Shown here piece after piece: positions 50,283-58,991 of a stretch of DNA of 64,000 bases (its first letter is position 1; each line of letters begins with the position of its first letter). The position numbers were made by a program, and so were the translations under genes. This DNA is from DATDAH01 sp963725155 (GTDB lineage Bacteria; Actinomycetota; Acidimicrobiia; Acidimicrobiales; DATDAH01), in the NCBI GenBank assembly GCA_963725155.1, contig CAVRXU010000002.1:248001-312000 (forward strand). Direction: 5' to 3'. Under the pieces are notes generated by a model. It did not search any database and had not been told where the DNA came from. It saw only the letters and a list, made by a program, of their open reading frames with translations.

Positions 50283-52166
50283 TCAGAGGGTGGGGGCGGC
50301 CATCCCGTGCTCGTCACTGCGGACCAGGGTGCGGTAGAGGTCGGCGTAGAGGCCGCCCTCGGCCAACAGGCTCACGTGTGTGCCCTGCTCCACGATCCTG
50401 CCCTCGTCGAGCACCAGGATCTGGTCGGCGGCGATGATGGTCGAGAGGCGGTGGGCGATGACCACCGAGGTCCGTCCCTCCAGCGCCGTGTCGAGGGCGG
50501 CCTGGACGGCGGCTTCGTTCTCCGAGTCGAGATGACTGGTGGCCTCGTCCAGGATCACGATGCAGGGGTCCTTCAGCAGCATGCGGGCGATGGCCAGGCG
50601 CTGCTTCTCGCCGCCCGAGAGCCGGTAGCCCCGCTCGCCGACCAGGGTGTCGAGACCGTTGGGCAGTGCGGTGATGACCTCCCAGATCCGAGCGGCCCGG
50701 CAGGCGGCCTCCAGCTCGGCGTCGGAGGCCTCGGGCCGGGCGTAGAGCAGGTTGGACCGGACCGTCTCGTGGAAGAGGTGGGGGTCCTGGGTGACCACGC
50801 CGATGGCGGAGCGCAGCGATCGCTGGGTCAGGTCACGGACGTCGATGCCGTCGACCCGGACCGAGCCGGTGGTGATGTCGTACAGCCTGGGGATGAGCGA
50901 CACCACCGTGGACTTCCCCGCGCCGGACGGGCCGACCAGTGCCGTCATCGTCCCCGCGTGGATGGTGGCCGAGACGCCCTTCAGCACCGGCGAGCCCTCG
51001 GCCGCCTCGGGGAGGGCGTCGGGCGTCTCCAGAGAGGCGACGGAAGCCTCACCGGTCGTGGGATAGGTGAACCACACGTCGTCCAGCTCGATGCGGCCGG
51101 CCGGGTCGATCAGGTCGACGGCGCCGGGTCGGTCCTGAATGGGGTTGGGCGTGTCCAGTACTTCGAAGACCCGGTCGAAGGACACGAACGCGGTCATCAG
51201 GTCGACGCGGGCGTTGGTCAAGCTGGTCAGCGGCGTGTAGATGCGAGTGACATAGGTGCCGAGGGCGACGAGGGTGCCGATGGTGAGGGCCCCGGAGATC
51301 ACGAGCTGGCCGCCCACCCAGTAGATGAGGGCCGTGCCCACGGCCCCGACCAGACCCAGGGCAATGAAGAACGTCCGGCTGTAGAGCGCGGTCCGCACAC
51401 CGATGTCGCGCACTCGGCCGGCGCGGCCGCCGAACTCGGCGACCTCCTGGTCCTGGCGCCCGAACAGCTTGACGAGCATCGCCCCGGCCACCCCGAAGCG
51501 CTCGGTCATCGTCGTGTTCATCGAGGCGTTCAGGTTCATCTGCTCTCGAGTCAGGTCCTGGAGTCGCCGCCCGACCCGCTTGGCGGGCACGACGAAGACC
51601 GGGAGCACGATCAGCGCGAGCAGGGTCAGCTTCCACTCGAGAAAGAGCATGGCGGCGATGGTCGTGGCCACGACGATGACGTTGGACACCACCGCGCCCA
51701 GCGTCCCGGTGATGGCCCGTTGGGCCCCGATCACGTCGTTGTTCATTCGGCTCACGAGGGCGCCGGTCTGCGTCCGGGTGAAGAAGCCCAGCGGCATGCG
51801 CTGCACGTGGTCGAACAGTGCCACTCGCAGGTCATAGATCAGGCCCTCGCCGATGCGAGAGGACCAGAGTCGTTCGCCCAGGGAGAGGACCGCCTCCGCC
51901 AGCGCCACGGCGACCATCAGGCCGGCCAACAGCGCCACGGCGCCGCCGTCCTTGTCCGGGAGGGCGTCGTCGATGATCCGACGGATCAGCAACGGCGGCA
52001 CCAGGTCGATGAGGGCGGCCACCACGATCGTGGCCAGGAAGCCGGCCAGCATCAGCCGGTAGGACCGGGCGAAGCGCCACACCCGCAGGATCAGGCCCTT
52101 CTGGACGCGCGCTCCGGCGATCGCCGTCGGGTCCGACCCGAGCGCCATGTGAGGGCCCATTCGCAT
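50283..52166 (-). CDS. ABC exporter with fused permease and ATPase (MsbA/MDR type)
   Basis: The 627-residue half-transporter has six membrane helices (about 40-340; e.g. LMLAGFLATIVVAALIDLVP and MLFLEWKLTLLALIVLPVFV) and a C-terminal ATPase with Walker A LVGPSGAGKSTVVSLI, signature LSGGEKQRLAIARMLL, Walker B CIVILDEATSHLDSE and the H-loop HRLSTI. It would act as a homodimer or with an unseen partner to export lipids or drugs. TAGCAT seven bases before ATG 52166 sets the start. It lies between the two-component system and ino1 on the same strand. Confidence 0.93.
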   Translation of the reverse strand: MRMGPHMALGSDPTAIAGARVQKGLILRVWRFARSYRLMLAGFLATIVVAALIDLVPPLLIRRIIDDALPDKDGGAVALLAGLMVAVALAEAVLSLGERLWSSRIGEGLIYDLRVALFDHVQRMPLGFFTRTQTGALVSRMNNDVIGAQRAITGTLGAVVSNVIVVATTIAAMLFLEWKLTLLALIVLPVFVVPAKRVGRRLQDLTREQMNLNASMNTTMTERFGVAGAMLVKLFGRQDQEVAEFGGRAGRVRDIGVRTALYSRTFFIALGLVGAVGTALIYWVGGQLVISGALTIGTLVALGTYVTRIYTPLTSLTNARVDLMTAFVSFDRVFEVLDTPNPIQDRPGAVDLIDPAGRIELDDVWFTYPTTGEASVASLETPDALPEAAEGSPVLKGVSATIHAGTMTALVGPSGAGKSTVVSLIPRLYDITTGSVRVDGIDVRDLTQRSLRSAIGVVTQDPHLFHETVRSNLLYARPEASDAELEAACRAARIWEVITALPNGLDTLVGERGYRLSGGEKQRLAIARMLLKDPCIVILDEATSHLDSENEAAVQAALDTALEGRTSVVIAHRLSTIIAADQILVLDEGRIVEQGTHVSLLAEGGLYADLYRTLVRSDEHGMAAPTL

Positions 52167-52173
52167 GCCCCGG

Positions 52174-52179
52174 ATGCTA
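52174..52179 (-). promoter_or_regulatory. Leaderless -10 element TAGCAT for the ABC exporter
   Basis: TAGCAT lies seven bases before ATG 52166. Confidence 0.5.
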
Positions 52180-52220
52180 CGAGCGCCCCGTGACGCCCCG
52201 GCAGGGCCTGTCGGTGGGTC

Positions 52221-53558
52221 CTAGCCGAGGTCGTCCTCGTCGTAGTCCTGGCCGAGGTGGGTCAGCGGGGTCTCGTCCATCATCCAACGCAGGGTGTTCT
52301 TCAGCTTGGTGAGCTGGATGAACAGGTCGTGCTCCGGATAGAGGCCGGGCGAGACCTGCGGCGACTTGTAGTAGAAGCTCAGCCACTCCTGGATGCCCCC
52401 GAGCCCGGCCCGTTGGGCGAGGTCCATGAAGAGGCAGAGGTCCAGCGCCAGTGGCGCGGCCAGGATCGAGTCGCGGCACAGGAAGTCGACCTTCAGCTGC
52501 ATCGGATAGCCCAGCCATCCGAAGAGGTCGATGTTGTCCCAGCCCTCCTTGTTGTCGCCGCGAGGGGGGTAGTAGTTGATCCGGACCTTGTGGTAGGCGT
52601 CGCCGTAGAGCTGCGGGAACCGATCGGGTTCGAGCACGTCCTCCAGCACCCCGAGCTTGGAGACCTCCTTGGTCTTGAAGTTCTCGGGATCGTCGAGGAC
52701 CTCACCGTCCCGGTTGCCGAGGATGTTGGTCGAGAACCAGCCGCTGAGGCCGAGCATGCGGGCCTTGAGCATGGGGGCCAGGACCGTCTTCAGCAGGGTC
52801 TGGCCGGTCTTGAAGTCCTTCCCGGAGATCGGGACGCCGTGCTCCTCGGCGTAGCTGCGCAGCACCGGCGTGTCGACGGCCAGGTTGGGGGCGCCGTTGG
52901 CGAAGGGCACGCCCTCCTGCAGGGCGGCGTAGGCGTAGAGCATCGACGGGGCGATGGTCGGGTCCTCGGCGTCGATGGCGGCCTCGAAGGCGTCCAGGTC
53001 GGCGTGGGCGGGGCCGTTCTCGATGAAGATCTCCGTGGAGCCGGCCCAGATCATCACCAGCCGGTCACAGAGGTGCTCGTCCTTGAAGGCCTGGATGTCG
53101 GCCCGGATCTGGTTGAGCATGGCCCGCTTGGACGTGTCGACCATCACGTTGGTGCCCTCGAGGCGCTTCACGTAGTTGGGGTCGAAGGCCGCCGGCATCG
53201 GGCGGATGGCGCGGAGGGTGTCGGCGATGCCCTCCAGGTGTCGACCCTGATCGAGCACGCCGGCCCGGCTGGCGGCGGTGTAGGCGTCGTCGGGATACGG
53301 GTCCCAGGCGCCCCACACGATCTGATCGAGAGAGGCCAGGGGGACGAAGTCCTGGATGCGGGGAACGGTGCCGTTGGTGCGCTTGCCGATGCGGATGGTG
53401 CCGAGTTGGGTGAGCGAGCCGACCGGGTCGGCTTCGCCCCGCTTGGTCAGCTCCACGCCGGCGATGAGGGTGGTGGTGACGGCGCCGAGGCCGACGCAGA
53501 GGATGCCGAGCGTGCCCTCGGCGGGGGCGACGGTGGGCGAGGCAGGCGTTTCGGACAT
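52221..53558 (-). CDS. ino1: Inositol-3-phosphate synthase
   Basis: The 445-residue protein has the MIPS pattern: Rossmann GILCVGLGAVTTTLIAGVEL (about 18-37), the conserved VPISGKDFKTGQTLLKTVLA, STNILGNRDGEVL and the C-terminal LFGWLGYPMQLKVDFLCRDSILAAPLALDL (read as GYPMQLKVDFLCRDS plus ILAAPLALD). It converts glucose 6-phosphate to inositol 3-phosphate, the entry to phosphatidylinositol and, in actinobacteria, mycothiol. ATG 53558 follows TAGGGT by seven bases, so it is preferred over a TTG two codons upstream. It is divergent from a LysR gene. Confidence 0.95.
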   Translation of the reverse strand: MSETPASPTVAPAEGTLGILCVGLGAVTTTLIAGVELTKRGEADPVGSLTQLGTIRIGKRTNGTVPRIQDFVPLASLDQIVWGAWDPYPDDAYTAASRAGVLDQGRHLEGIADTLRAIRPMPAAFDPNYVKRLEGTNVMVDTSKRAMLNQIRADIQAFKDEHLCDRLVMIWAGSTEIFIENGPAHADLDAFEAAIDAEDPTIAPSMLYAYAALQEGVPFANGAPNLAVDTPVLRSYAEEHGVPISGKDFKTGQTLLKTVLAPMLKARMLGLSGWFSTNILGNRDGEVLDDPENFKTKEVSKLGVLEDVLEPDRFPQLYGDAYHKVRINYYPPRGDNKEGWDNIDLFGWLGYPMQLKVDFLCRDSILAAPLALDLCLFMDLAQRAGLGGIQEWLSFYYKSPQVSPGLYPEHDLFIQLTKLKNTLRWMMDETPLTHLGQDYDEDDLG

Positions 53559-53565
53559 GGGCAAG

Positions 53566-53571
53566 ACCCTA
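53566..53571 (-). promoter_or_regulatory. Leaderless -10 element TAGGGT for ino1
   Basis: TAGGGT lies seven bases before ATG 53558. Confidence 0.55.
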
Positions 53572-53618
53572 AGCGATGACGGATGATCACGATGGCCGAT
53601 GAAGGAAGACTGAATGGT

Positions 53619-53624
53619 TAGGGT
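53619..53624 (+). promoter_or_regulatory. Leaderless -10 element TAGGGT for the LysR gene
   Basis: TAGGGT ends six bases before GTG 53631. It lies 47 bases from the divergent ino1 hexamer. Confidence 0.45.
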
Positions 53625-53630
53625 TCCGCG

Positions 53631-54515
53631 GTGAACGATGTCCGGCCGGTGCTGCCCAATCTCACCGTGCAGCAGTTGGAGTACCTGGTTGCCGCAGCCC
53701 GGGAGCCGACGTTCACCAGGGCGGCCGAGGCCGTCGGTGTGTCACCCTCCGCCCTGTCCCAGGGTCTGGCCGAGCTCGAGCGCCGGGTTGGCGTCACCCT
53801 GTTCGCGCCGGCCGGCCGAGGGCGCGTGCTCGCTCCTGAGGCCGTCGAGGTCGTGCGCTACGCCGAGCGGATGCTGGCCGACACCGAGGAGCTGGCTCGC
53901 TGGGTGGTGGGGCGTCGGACGGGTCGATCCGGCCCGCTGCGGGTGGGGCTCATCGACGTCGCTGCGGTGGACCACTTCTCCGAGCCCCTGCGGGCGTTCC
54001 GCCGGGAGCGTCCGGAGGTGGAGCTACGCCTGACGGTCGCGCCGTCGGGCGAGGTGCTCGACCTGCTGGCCCGCGGCGCACTGGATCTGGCGGTGTGCGT
54101 GACGCCCGCGCCCGACGCCGCGCTGGCTGTCCAGCTGTTGAGAGACGAGCCCCTCGCCGTCTACGCCCCGGACGGGGTCCGCATCGGGCCGCCGGTGGGC
54201 TGGGGACCGTGGGTCACCTTCCCAGCCGGCTCCCGGACGCGAGCGATCATCGCTGCGGCCCTGCGGGAGCGGGGGGCGCCATTCGAGGTCGTGGCCGAGT
54301 CGCACCAGCCCGAGGTCCTGGCCGAGATGGTGCGCCTCGGCGTGGGGTGGACCGTTCTCCCGGTGATCCAGGCCGAACGGGGCGCCGACCCCTTGCGCCG
54401 GGCTGTTCGGGGCGACCTGGCGAGGCGCTCGCTGGCCGCGGTGCAACGCGCCGACCGCGCCCCCAGCCCCGCCGCCGACGCCCTCGTCGACCTCCTGTCC
54501 CGTTCGGGCGCCTGA
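53631..54515 (+). CDS. LysR-family transcriptional regulator
   Basis: The 294-residue protein has the LysR helix-turn-helix (LTVQQLEYLVAAAREPTFTR, AAEAVGVSPSALSQGLAELE, about 12-55) and a periplasmic-binding-like effector domain (LRVGLIDVAAVDHFSEPLRA onward). The recognition helix is followed by VGVTLF, as usual. It diverges from ino1 with 72 bases between starts. LysR proteins often control the divergent gene, so ino1 is a possible target. The effector is unknown. Confidence 0.92.
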   Translation: MNDVRPVLPNLTVQQLEYLVAAAREPTFTRAAEAVGVSPSALSQGLAELERRVGVTLFAPAGRGRVLAPEAVEVVRYAERMLADTEELARWVVGRRTGRSGPLRVGLIDVAAVDHFSEPLRAFRRERPEVELRLTVAPSGEVLDLLARGALDLAVCVTPAPDAALAVQLLRDEPLAVYAPDGVRIGPPVGWGPWVTFPAGSRTRAIIAAALRERGAPFEVVAESHQPEVLAEMVRLGVGWTVLPVIQAERGADPLRRAVRGDLARRSLAAVQRADRAPSPAADALVDLLSRSGA

Positions 54516-54544
54516 TTCGGTCTCCTGGATGGCCGCCGAATCAG
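54512..54544. terminator. 9-bp perfect inverted repeat overlapping the LysR stop
   Basis: CTGATTCGG (54512-54520) and CCGAATCAG (54536-54544) pair perfectly. The arms contain the stop of the LysR gene and that of the frameshifted minus-strand remnant. Confidence 0.7.
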
Positions 54545-54739
54545 GGTCCAGAACGAGGGTGCTTGAGCGCGGCGGCCACCGAACGCTCGATGTTGCGGGC
54601 GCGGGTGTCGGAGCGCTTCACCGATTCGATGGCGCGGACGTGTGATGTCCTCGAGTCGGTAGATCGTCGCCGTGAACGGCGGCGCGGTCCGCTGCGGCTT
54701 CGGCATCCCCGCGACCGGCCCCGGCGTGTAGGTCGGCAT
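54541..54739 (-). pseudogene. Possible frameshifted small gene (YdeI/OmdA-like C-terminus)
   Basis: An ATG at 54739, seven bases past the LLM stop, opens MPTYTPGPVAGMPKPQRTAP and runs to RLEDIT. From about 54645 the neighbouring frame reads HVRAIESVKRSDTRARNIER and stops at 54541. The second part resembles the closing helix of YdeI/OmdA proteins ('AKReeTRArRI'). The span of 199 bases is one base more than 66 codons, so removing one base would join the two parts. It may be a decayed gene, a sequencing error or chance. The family hint is weak. Confidence 0.35.
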
Positions 54740-54745
54740 CGGGCC

Positions 54746-55624
54746 TCAGAGGCGGGCTTGGAACAGCTTCTCGAAGGCGGCCTGGTCGCCCTGGTACGGC
54801 TCGCTGGGGCGCGGCCAGTGGACGACGACGTCGGTGGCACCAATGGCTTCGTAGCGGCCGAGCGCGTCCTCGAACTCGTCGACCGATCTGAGGCCGCTGT
54901 CCAGGTTGAGGCCGCTGAGCACGATGCGGTCGAGGGTCGCCGGGTCCCGGCCGACCGCCATGCAGGCTGACTCGAGCGCCTCGACCTGGCCGGCGACCGT
55001 GGCCACCCCCTCGTCGACCGGAGCGGCACCTCCTTCCCGGTCCCGCTCGCCCACCGTGACCCAGGCCCGGCCGAGCTCGGCCGTGAGCCGCATGCCCCGG
55101 GGTCCGCCCGCGGCAATGGCGAATGGCAGGCGGGGCTGTTGGACACAGCCCGGCGCAGAGCGGGCCTCGAAGGCCGAATACCAACGACCCTCATGGGTGG
55201 TGACCGGCTGCCGGAGGAGGAGGTCGGTGAGGGTCACGAACTCGGTGAAGCGATCCGCCCGTTCCTTGGTCGACCAAGGCTCACGGGCGAGGGTGGTCGC
55301 ATCCCAGCCGAAGCCGCCGGCGCCGATGCCGAGGGTGAAGCGTCCGGCCGAGAGGTCGTCGAGGGTGATGAGGTCCCGGGCGAACGGCACCGGGTGACGA
55401 AAGGTGGGGGAGGCCACCAGCGTCCCCAGCCGGATGGTGTCGGTGACGACGGACGCGGCGGCCAGCGTGGGCACCGCCCCGTGCCATGGGCCGTCCCGCA
55501 GACTGCGCCAGCTCAGGTGGTCATATGTCCAGGCGTGGTCGAAGCCCAGTTCCTCGGCCCGCCGCCACAGCCGTTCGGCCTCGGGCCAGGAGTGCTCCGG
55601 GAGGATGACCACGCCGACCCGCAC
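54746..55624 (-). CDS. LLM-class F420-dependent oxidoreductase
   Basis: The 292-residue protein starts VRVGVVILPEHSWPEAERLW and has the luciferase-like order: ELGFDHAWTYDHLSW, RLGTLVASPTFRHPVPFARD, LSAGRFTLGIGAGGFGWD and PFAIAAGGPRGMRLTAELG. It is most like F420-dependent members of the family. GTG 55624 lies four bases after the amidohydrolase stop, so the two form an operon. It is not closely similar to the LLM gene at 3580. Substrate unknown. Confidence 0.82.
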   Translation of the reverse strand: MRVGVVILPEHSWPEAERLWRRAEELGFDHAWTYDHLSWRSLRDGPWHGAVPTLAAASVVTDTIRLGTLVASPTFRHPVPFARDLITLDDLSAGRFTLGIGAGGFGWDATTLAREPWSTKERADRFTEFVTLTDLLLRQPVTTHEGRWYSAFEARSAPGCVQQPRLPFAIAAGGPRGMRLTAELGRAWVTVGERDREGGAAPVDEGVATVAGQVEALESACMAVGRDPATLDRIVLSGLNLDSGLRSVDEFEDALGRYEAIGATDVVVHWPRPSEPYQGDQAAFEKLFQARL

Positions 55625-55628
55625 GGCC

Positions 55629-57323
55629 TCAGGCGCTCCGGGCGAACTCGCGGAGGACCCGCCCCGGCCGGGCACCGGTGTGCCTGCCCTGCTCGGTCAC
55701 GACCACGCCGTTGACGAGGGTGGCGGCATACCCCTCGGCCCGCACGCAGAGCCGACCCTTGCCGCCGGGGAAGTCGTTGACGTAGGTCGGGTAGCCGACC
55801 TGCAGGCCCGCCGGGTCGAACACGTTCACATCCGCGTAGGCACCGACGGCGATGGTGCCTCGGTCGACCAGGCCAAGGGTGCCCGCCGCCTTCGCCGTCA
55901 ATCGGTGGACGGCCTCGGGCAGCGAGAGCAGGCCCTCGTCGCGGCACCAGTGGGCCAGGAAGTGGGTCGGGGCGTCGGCATCGCAGATCTGGCCGGCATG
56001 GGCCCCGGCGTCACCCGCGCCCGGGTAGACGTGGTCGAGGGCCAGGAGTGGCCCGATGGCGGCCCGGTTGCGGTGGAAGAACCAGACGTTGAACAGCTCT
56101 CGGCCCTCGCTCTCGAGCAGCCGGTCGATGACCAGCTCGACGGGATGGACGCCGGCGTGCTCGGCGAGGTCGCCGACGGACTGACCGCCCGCGACGTCGT
56201 ACTGCGGGAGGACCTCCTGACCCAGCGGATGGATGAACCGCGGGTCGTACAGCAGGCCCTTGCGCTTTCCCTCGTCGACGAGCGCGGCTCGGGTGGCGCC
56301 GTCCCGGAGGGCCTCGAGCCGGTCGTCCATCGTCGGCAGGGTCATCACCTCCCGCCAGCGTCCACCTTTGACCGGCGGGACCTGGGCCAGTCCCATGAGG
56401 CTGCCGGAAGGCCGGGTCATCGTGTACGCCGTGATCCGACCGGCCTCGGCTCGGGTACCGCCCAGGAACCCGTCCCAGAGCTCGACGGGACCGAGCCCGC
56501 CGGACTCGTCGTTGCCCGGGCCGGCGGCGAAGAGCACGTCGCCGGCCCGCTCGGCCATGGCCCGCAGGAGCTGGAACTCGTTGCCCGCCCGCGTCTCGAA
56601 GTCCAGCACCGCCTGGAAGAGCCCACCGCCGGCGTCGTTCATGGCGTCGGCCAGCGCCAGGTGCTCGGCGTTCGAGGCGTACGTGCCGGGGACCGCCCGC
56701 CCGTCGGGGACGACGTGGATCAGGATGCGCGAAGTCGAATAGCCCACGGCGCCGCCGGCGATGGACTGGGTGACGATCTCCCGCATCCGGGCCAGTTCGT
56801 CGGCCGTCGGCTCCTCGTCGGTCAGCGACCGCTCGCCCATCACCTGGTAGCGGATGGCGCAGTGACCCACGAGGCCCACGATGTTGAGCACCGGGGACAG
56901 CCGCTGGATCGAGTCGAGGTACTGAGGGTGGGTCGTCCAGTCCCAGGGGATCCCCTCGAGGATGGCGTCGCGGGGGATGTCCTCGACGCTCTCCATCATC
57001 TCGGCCAGGTAGGCCTCGCTACCCGGGTCGACCGGAGCGAAGGACATGCCGCAGTTGCCGATCATCGCGGTGGTCACGCCGTGCCACGAGCTGGAAGTCA
57101 TGAACGGGTCCCAACCGACCTGGGCGTCGAAGTGGGTGTGGAGGTCGACGAAGCCGGGCGTCACGGTGAGGCCGCCGGCGTCGATCTCCCTCGTCGCCTC
57201 GGCCTCCGCGAGGTCACCGACGGCGGTGATGCGGTCGCCGTCGATCGCGACGTCCGCCCCGGTCGCCTCACTCCCGGAGCCGTCGACGACCGAACCGCCG
57301 CGGATGATCAGATCGTGGGCCAT
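55629..57323 (-). CDS. N-acyl-D-amino-acid deacylase-type amidohydrolase
   Basis: The 564-residue protein has the metal-dependent amidohydrolase fold. It shows an N-terminal beta domain with DLIIRGGSVVDGSG, the first metal pair in VTPGFVDLHTHFDAQVGWDP (HTH), a metal Cys-like region MIGNCGMSFAP as in D-aminoacylases, the later GHCAIRYQVMG and the C-terminal Asp in PGAGDAGAHAG. It should hydrolyse N-acyl-D-amino acids or a related amide. It heads an operon with the LLM gene at 54746. ATG 57323 follows a GATACT hexamer by five bases. Confidence 0.88.
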   Translation of the reverse strand: MAHDLIIRGGSVVDGSGSEATGADVAIDGDRITAVGDLAEAEATREIDAGGLTVTPGFVDLHTHFDAQVGWDPFMTSSSWHGVTTAMIGNCGMSFAPVDPGSEAYLAEMMESVEDIPRDAILEGIPWDWTTHPQYLDSIQRLSPVLNIVGLVGHCAIRYQVMGERSLTDEEPTADELARMREIVTQSIAGGAVGYSTSRILIHVVPDGRAVPGTYASNAEHLALADAMNDAGGGLFQAVLDFETRAGNEFQLLRAMAERAGDVLFAAGPGNDESGGLGPVELWDGFLGGTRAEAGRITAYTMTRPSGSLMGLAQVPPVKGGRWREVMTLPTMDDRLEALRDGATRAALVDEGKRKGLLYDPRFIHPLGQEVLPQYDVAGGQSVGDLAEHAGVHPVELVIDRLLESEGRELFNVWFFHRNRAAIGPLLALDHVYPGAGDAGAHAGQICDADAPTHFLAHWCRDEGLLSLPEAVHRLTAKAAGTLGLVDRGTIAVGAYADVNVFDPAGLQVGYPTYVNDFPGGKGRLCVRAEGYAATLVNGVVVTEQGRHTGARPGRVLREFARSA

Positions 57324-57383
57324 CCCGCAGTATCCCACCCGCGATCTGGGGCCAGGGGCGGGAGGTCGGGCTACGGGCGGGCG

Positions 57384-57848
57384 TCAGCGGTCGGGCGGTT
57401 CTCCGGCCGAAGCGAGGGCGGCATTGGAGTAGCGCGGATCGTCGGTGAGCTCGCGGCCGAACCAGTCCGGCGGGATGAAGTTGTCGGGATCCTGATCAGG
57501 CGGGAGCTCGACCTCGACCACCAGCAGGCCCTCGTGCCGGCCTCGATAGACGTCCACCTCGGCCGTGAGGCCATCGCCCAAGCGGACCCGGTGGCGGCCC
57601 TTCCCGAGGCGGCGGCCGACGGTCAGGGGCCAGAGGGCGTCGAACTGCTCCTCGTCGAGGGGGTTCTCGACCTCGGTGCGGTCGCGCCCGCGGCCGCCTT
57701 TGATCGTCAGGACGTGGTCGCCGCCGGCGTCCCGGATCCGCACCTCGACCTCGCCGTCGATCGCCAGGTACCCCTGGCGGATCTCGACGGCCGGGCCGAT
57801 GTCGGCGGGAAGTGACCCGACCAGGAACTTCCTCTCCCGCTCGATCAC
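57384..57848 (-). CDS. CYTH-domain protein (triphosphate tunnel enzyme)
   Basis: The 154-residue protein opens with VIERERKFLVGSLP, the ExExK signature that defines CYTH enzymes. The remaining strands carry the Arg/Lys and Glu residues of the tunnel (VEVRIRDAGGDHVLTIKGG, LLVVEVELPPDQ). Members hydrolyse inorganic triphosphate or make cAMP. It overlaps the CHAD gene by four bases, and CYTH and CHAD are commonly partnered in polyphosphate metabolism. Catalytic residues look complete, and it is likely a tripolyphosphatase. Confidence 0.9.
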   Translation of the reverse strand: MIERERKFLVGSLPADIGPAVEIRQGYLAIDGEVEVRIRDAGGDHVLTIKGGRGRDRTEVENPLDEEQFDALWPLTVGRRLGKGRHRVRLGDGLTAEVDVYRGRHEGLLVVEVELPPDQDPDNFIPPDWFGRELTDDPRYSNAALASAGEPPDR

Positions 57849-58918
57849 CGCGGCAGGGCCCGGAGACTGCCAAGGAGGTCGTCCCGGCCCATCGTGGACC
57901 GACCGGGCACGGCGGCGGCGCGGGCGAGGCCGTAGAGCCTGCTCGAGCTCAGTTCGTCGAGCCCGTCCTCGGGTGGGGCGATCGTCGCGATCTCCCCGGC
58001 CGGCCGCTCGTCGCCGTACGTCTGCCAGACCTCCACGTACCGGGCGAGCCGGTCGACGAACGCCTTGGGTTTCTCTGCATAGAGCCGGGCGCCCAAGACC
58101 ACGGCCCGGTGCTCGAGGTCGACCCGGCGCCGGCCAGCCAGCGCGACGACATCCTCCATCTGCTCGACGCCACCGAACGCGTCCGGATCGGTCCGCACCA
58201 GGTCGCAGAGCACGACCAGGTCGTGGTCGTCGCCCAACGTGTCGGCCAGCGCGTGCAGGGCGTCCGCGAACGAGTCCAGGATGCTCGGGGCCGCCGGGGC
58301 CAGGAGCTGGGCCTGGTGCCAGAGGTACTTGGCCGATTTTCGCCACTCGTGCAGGGCCTCGGGGGTGGGCTGTACGACGGCGTTCCGGAACCCTTGGCGG
58401 CCGTATCGGTAGGTGGCGCGCAGGCCGGGTCCGATGGCACCGAAACCGTCGTCCAGCGACCAGTCGTCGATCTGGTCCCGGACGGATCCAAGGATGGCGG
58501 CCGCCTCCACGATCGCGGCGTCGTCGGCCGCGATCGCGGCCGTCGCCGCTCGGGCCCGCCGAGCGAGTCCGGCCCGGACGCCGAAGAGGTCGGCGGCCCG
58601 CTCCTCATCAGTCCCGGAGGTGAGGGCGTCGAAGGTCCCGAGAAGGGCATGGGCGTCCCGGATCGGGGCGAGGAGTCGACCGACGTCGCGTACGGCGATG
58701 TTGGCCGATCGGTAGTCCGTCCCCAAGCCGGGGCGCACGAGGCGGAGGACAGCCCTGACCCGCTTTCCCCGCTTGCGCGCGCCGTGCACAACCTTTCGCA
58801 AGTCCTCGCCGTCGTCATTGCGGCTCTCGAGGGCGTCGATGGCCTTGGTGAGCTGGTGCCGCACGATGCGCTTGACGCCGTCCTGGAAGGGCTCCCCAGA
58901 TCTGAACGCGAAGGACAA
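57845..58918 (-). CDS. CHAD-domain protein
   Basis: The 357-residue all-helical protein has repeated conserved His/Lys-Arg positions: LRKVVHGARKRGKRVRAVLR (about 41-60), RDAHALLGTFDAL and LHEWRKSAKYLWHQAQLLA (about 232-250). This is the CHAD pattern, which binds polyphosphate. It is immediately upstream of, and overlaps, the CYTH gene. The start is TTG 58918, with no strong ribosome site; other starts nearby are possible. It diverges from the lipoprotein at 58992. Confidence 0.9.
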   Translation of the reverse strand: MSFAFRSGEPFQDGVKRIVRHQLTKAIDALESRNDDGEDLRKVVHGARKRGKRVRAVLRLVRPGLGTDYRSANIAVRDVGRLLAPIRDAHALLGTFDALTSGTDEERAADLFGVRAGLARRARAATAAIAADDAAIVEAAAILGSVRDQIDDWSLDDGFGAIGPGLRATYRYGRQGFRNAVVQPTPEALHEWRKSAKYLWHQAQLLAPAAPSILDSFADALHALADTLGDDHDLVVLCDLVRTDPDAFGGVEQMEDVVALAGRRRVDLEHRAVVLGARLYAEKPKAFVDRLARYVEVWQTYGDERPAGEIATIAPPEDGLDELSSSRLYGLARAAAVPGRSTMGRDDLLGSLRALPR

Positions 58919-58978
58919 GGATCAATGACTATCGCGAATGAAACGGTCCGCCACCTTCTGAGCCATCCCCCCACGCCC

Positions 58979-58984
58979 TACCTT
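58979..58984 (+). promoter_or_regulatory. Leaderless -10 element TACCTT
   Basis: TACCTT ends seven bases before ATG 58992. Confidence 0.5.
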
Positions 58985-58991
58985 TCAGCCG

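Noticed and set aside
49644..52193. 849-codon plus-strand frame opposite the response regulator and ABC exporter
   Set aside because: Antisense shadow of two clear genes in GC-rich DNA.
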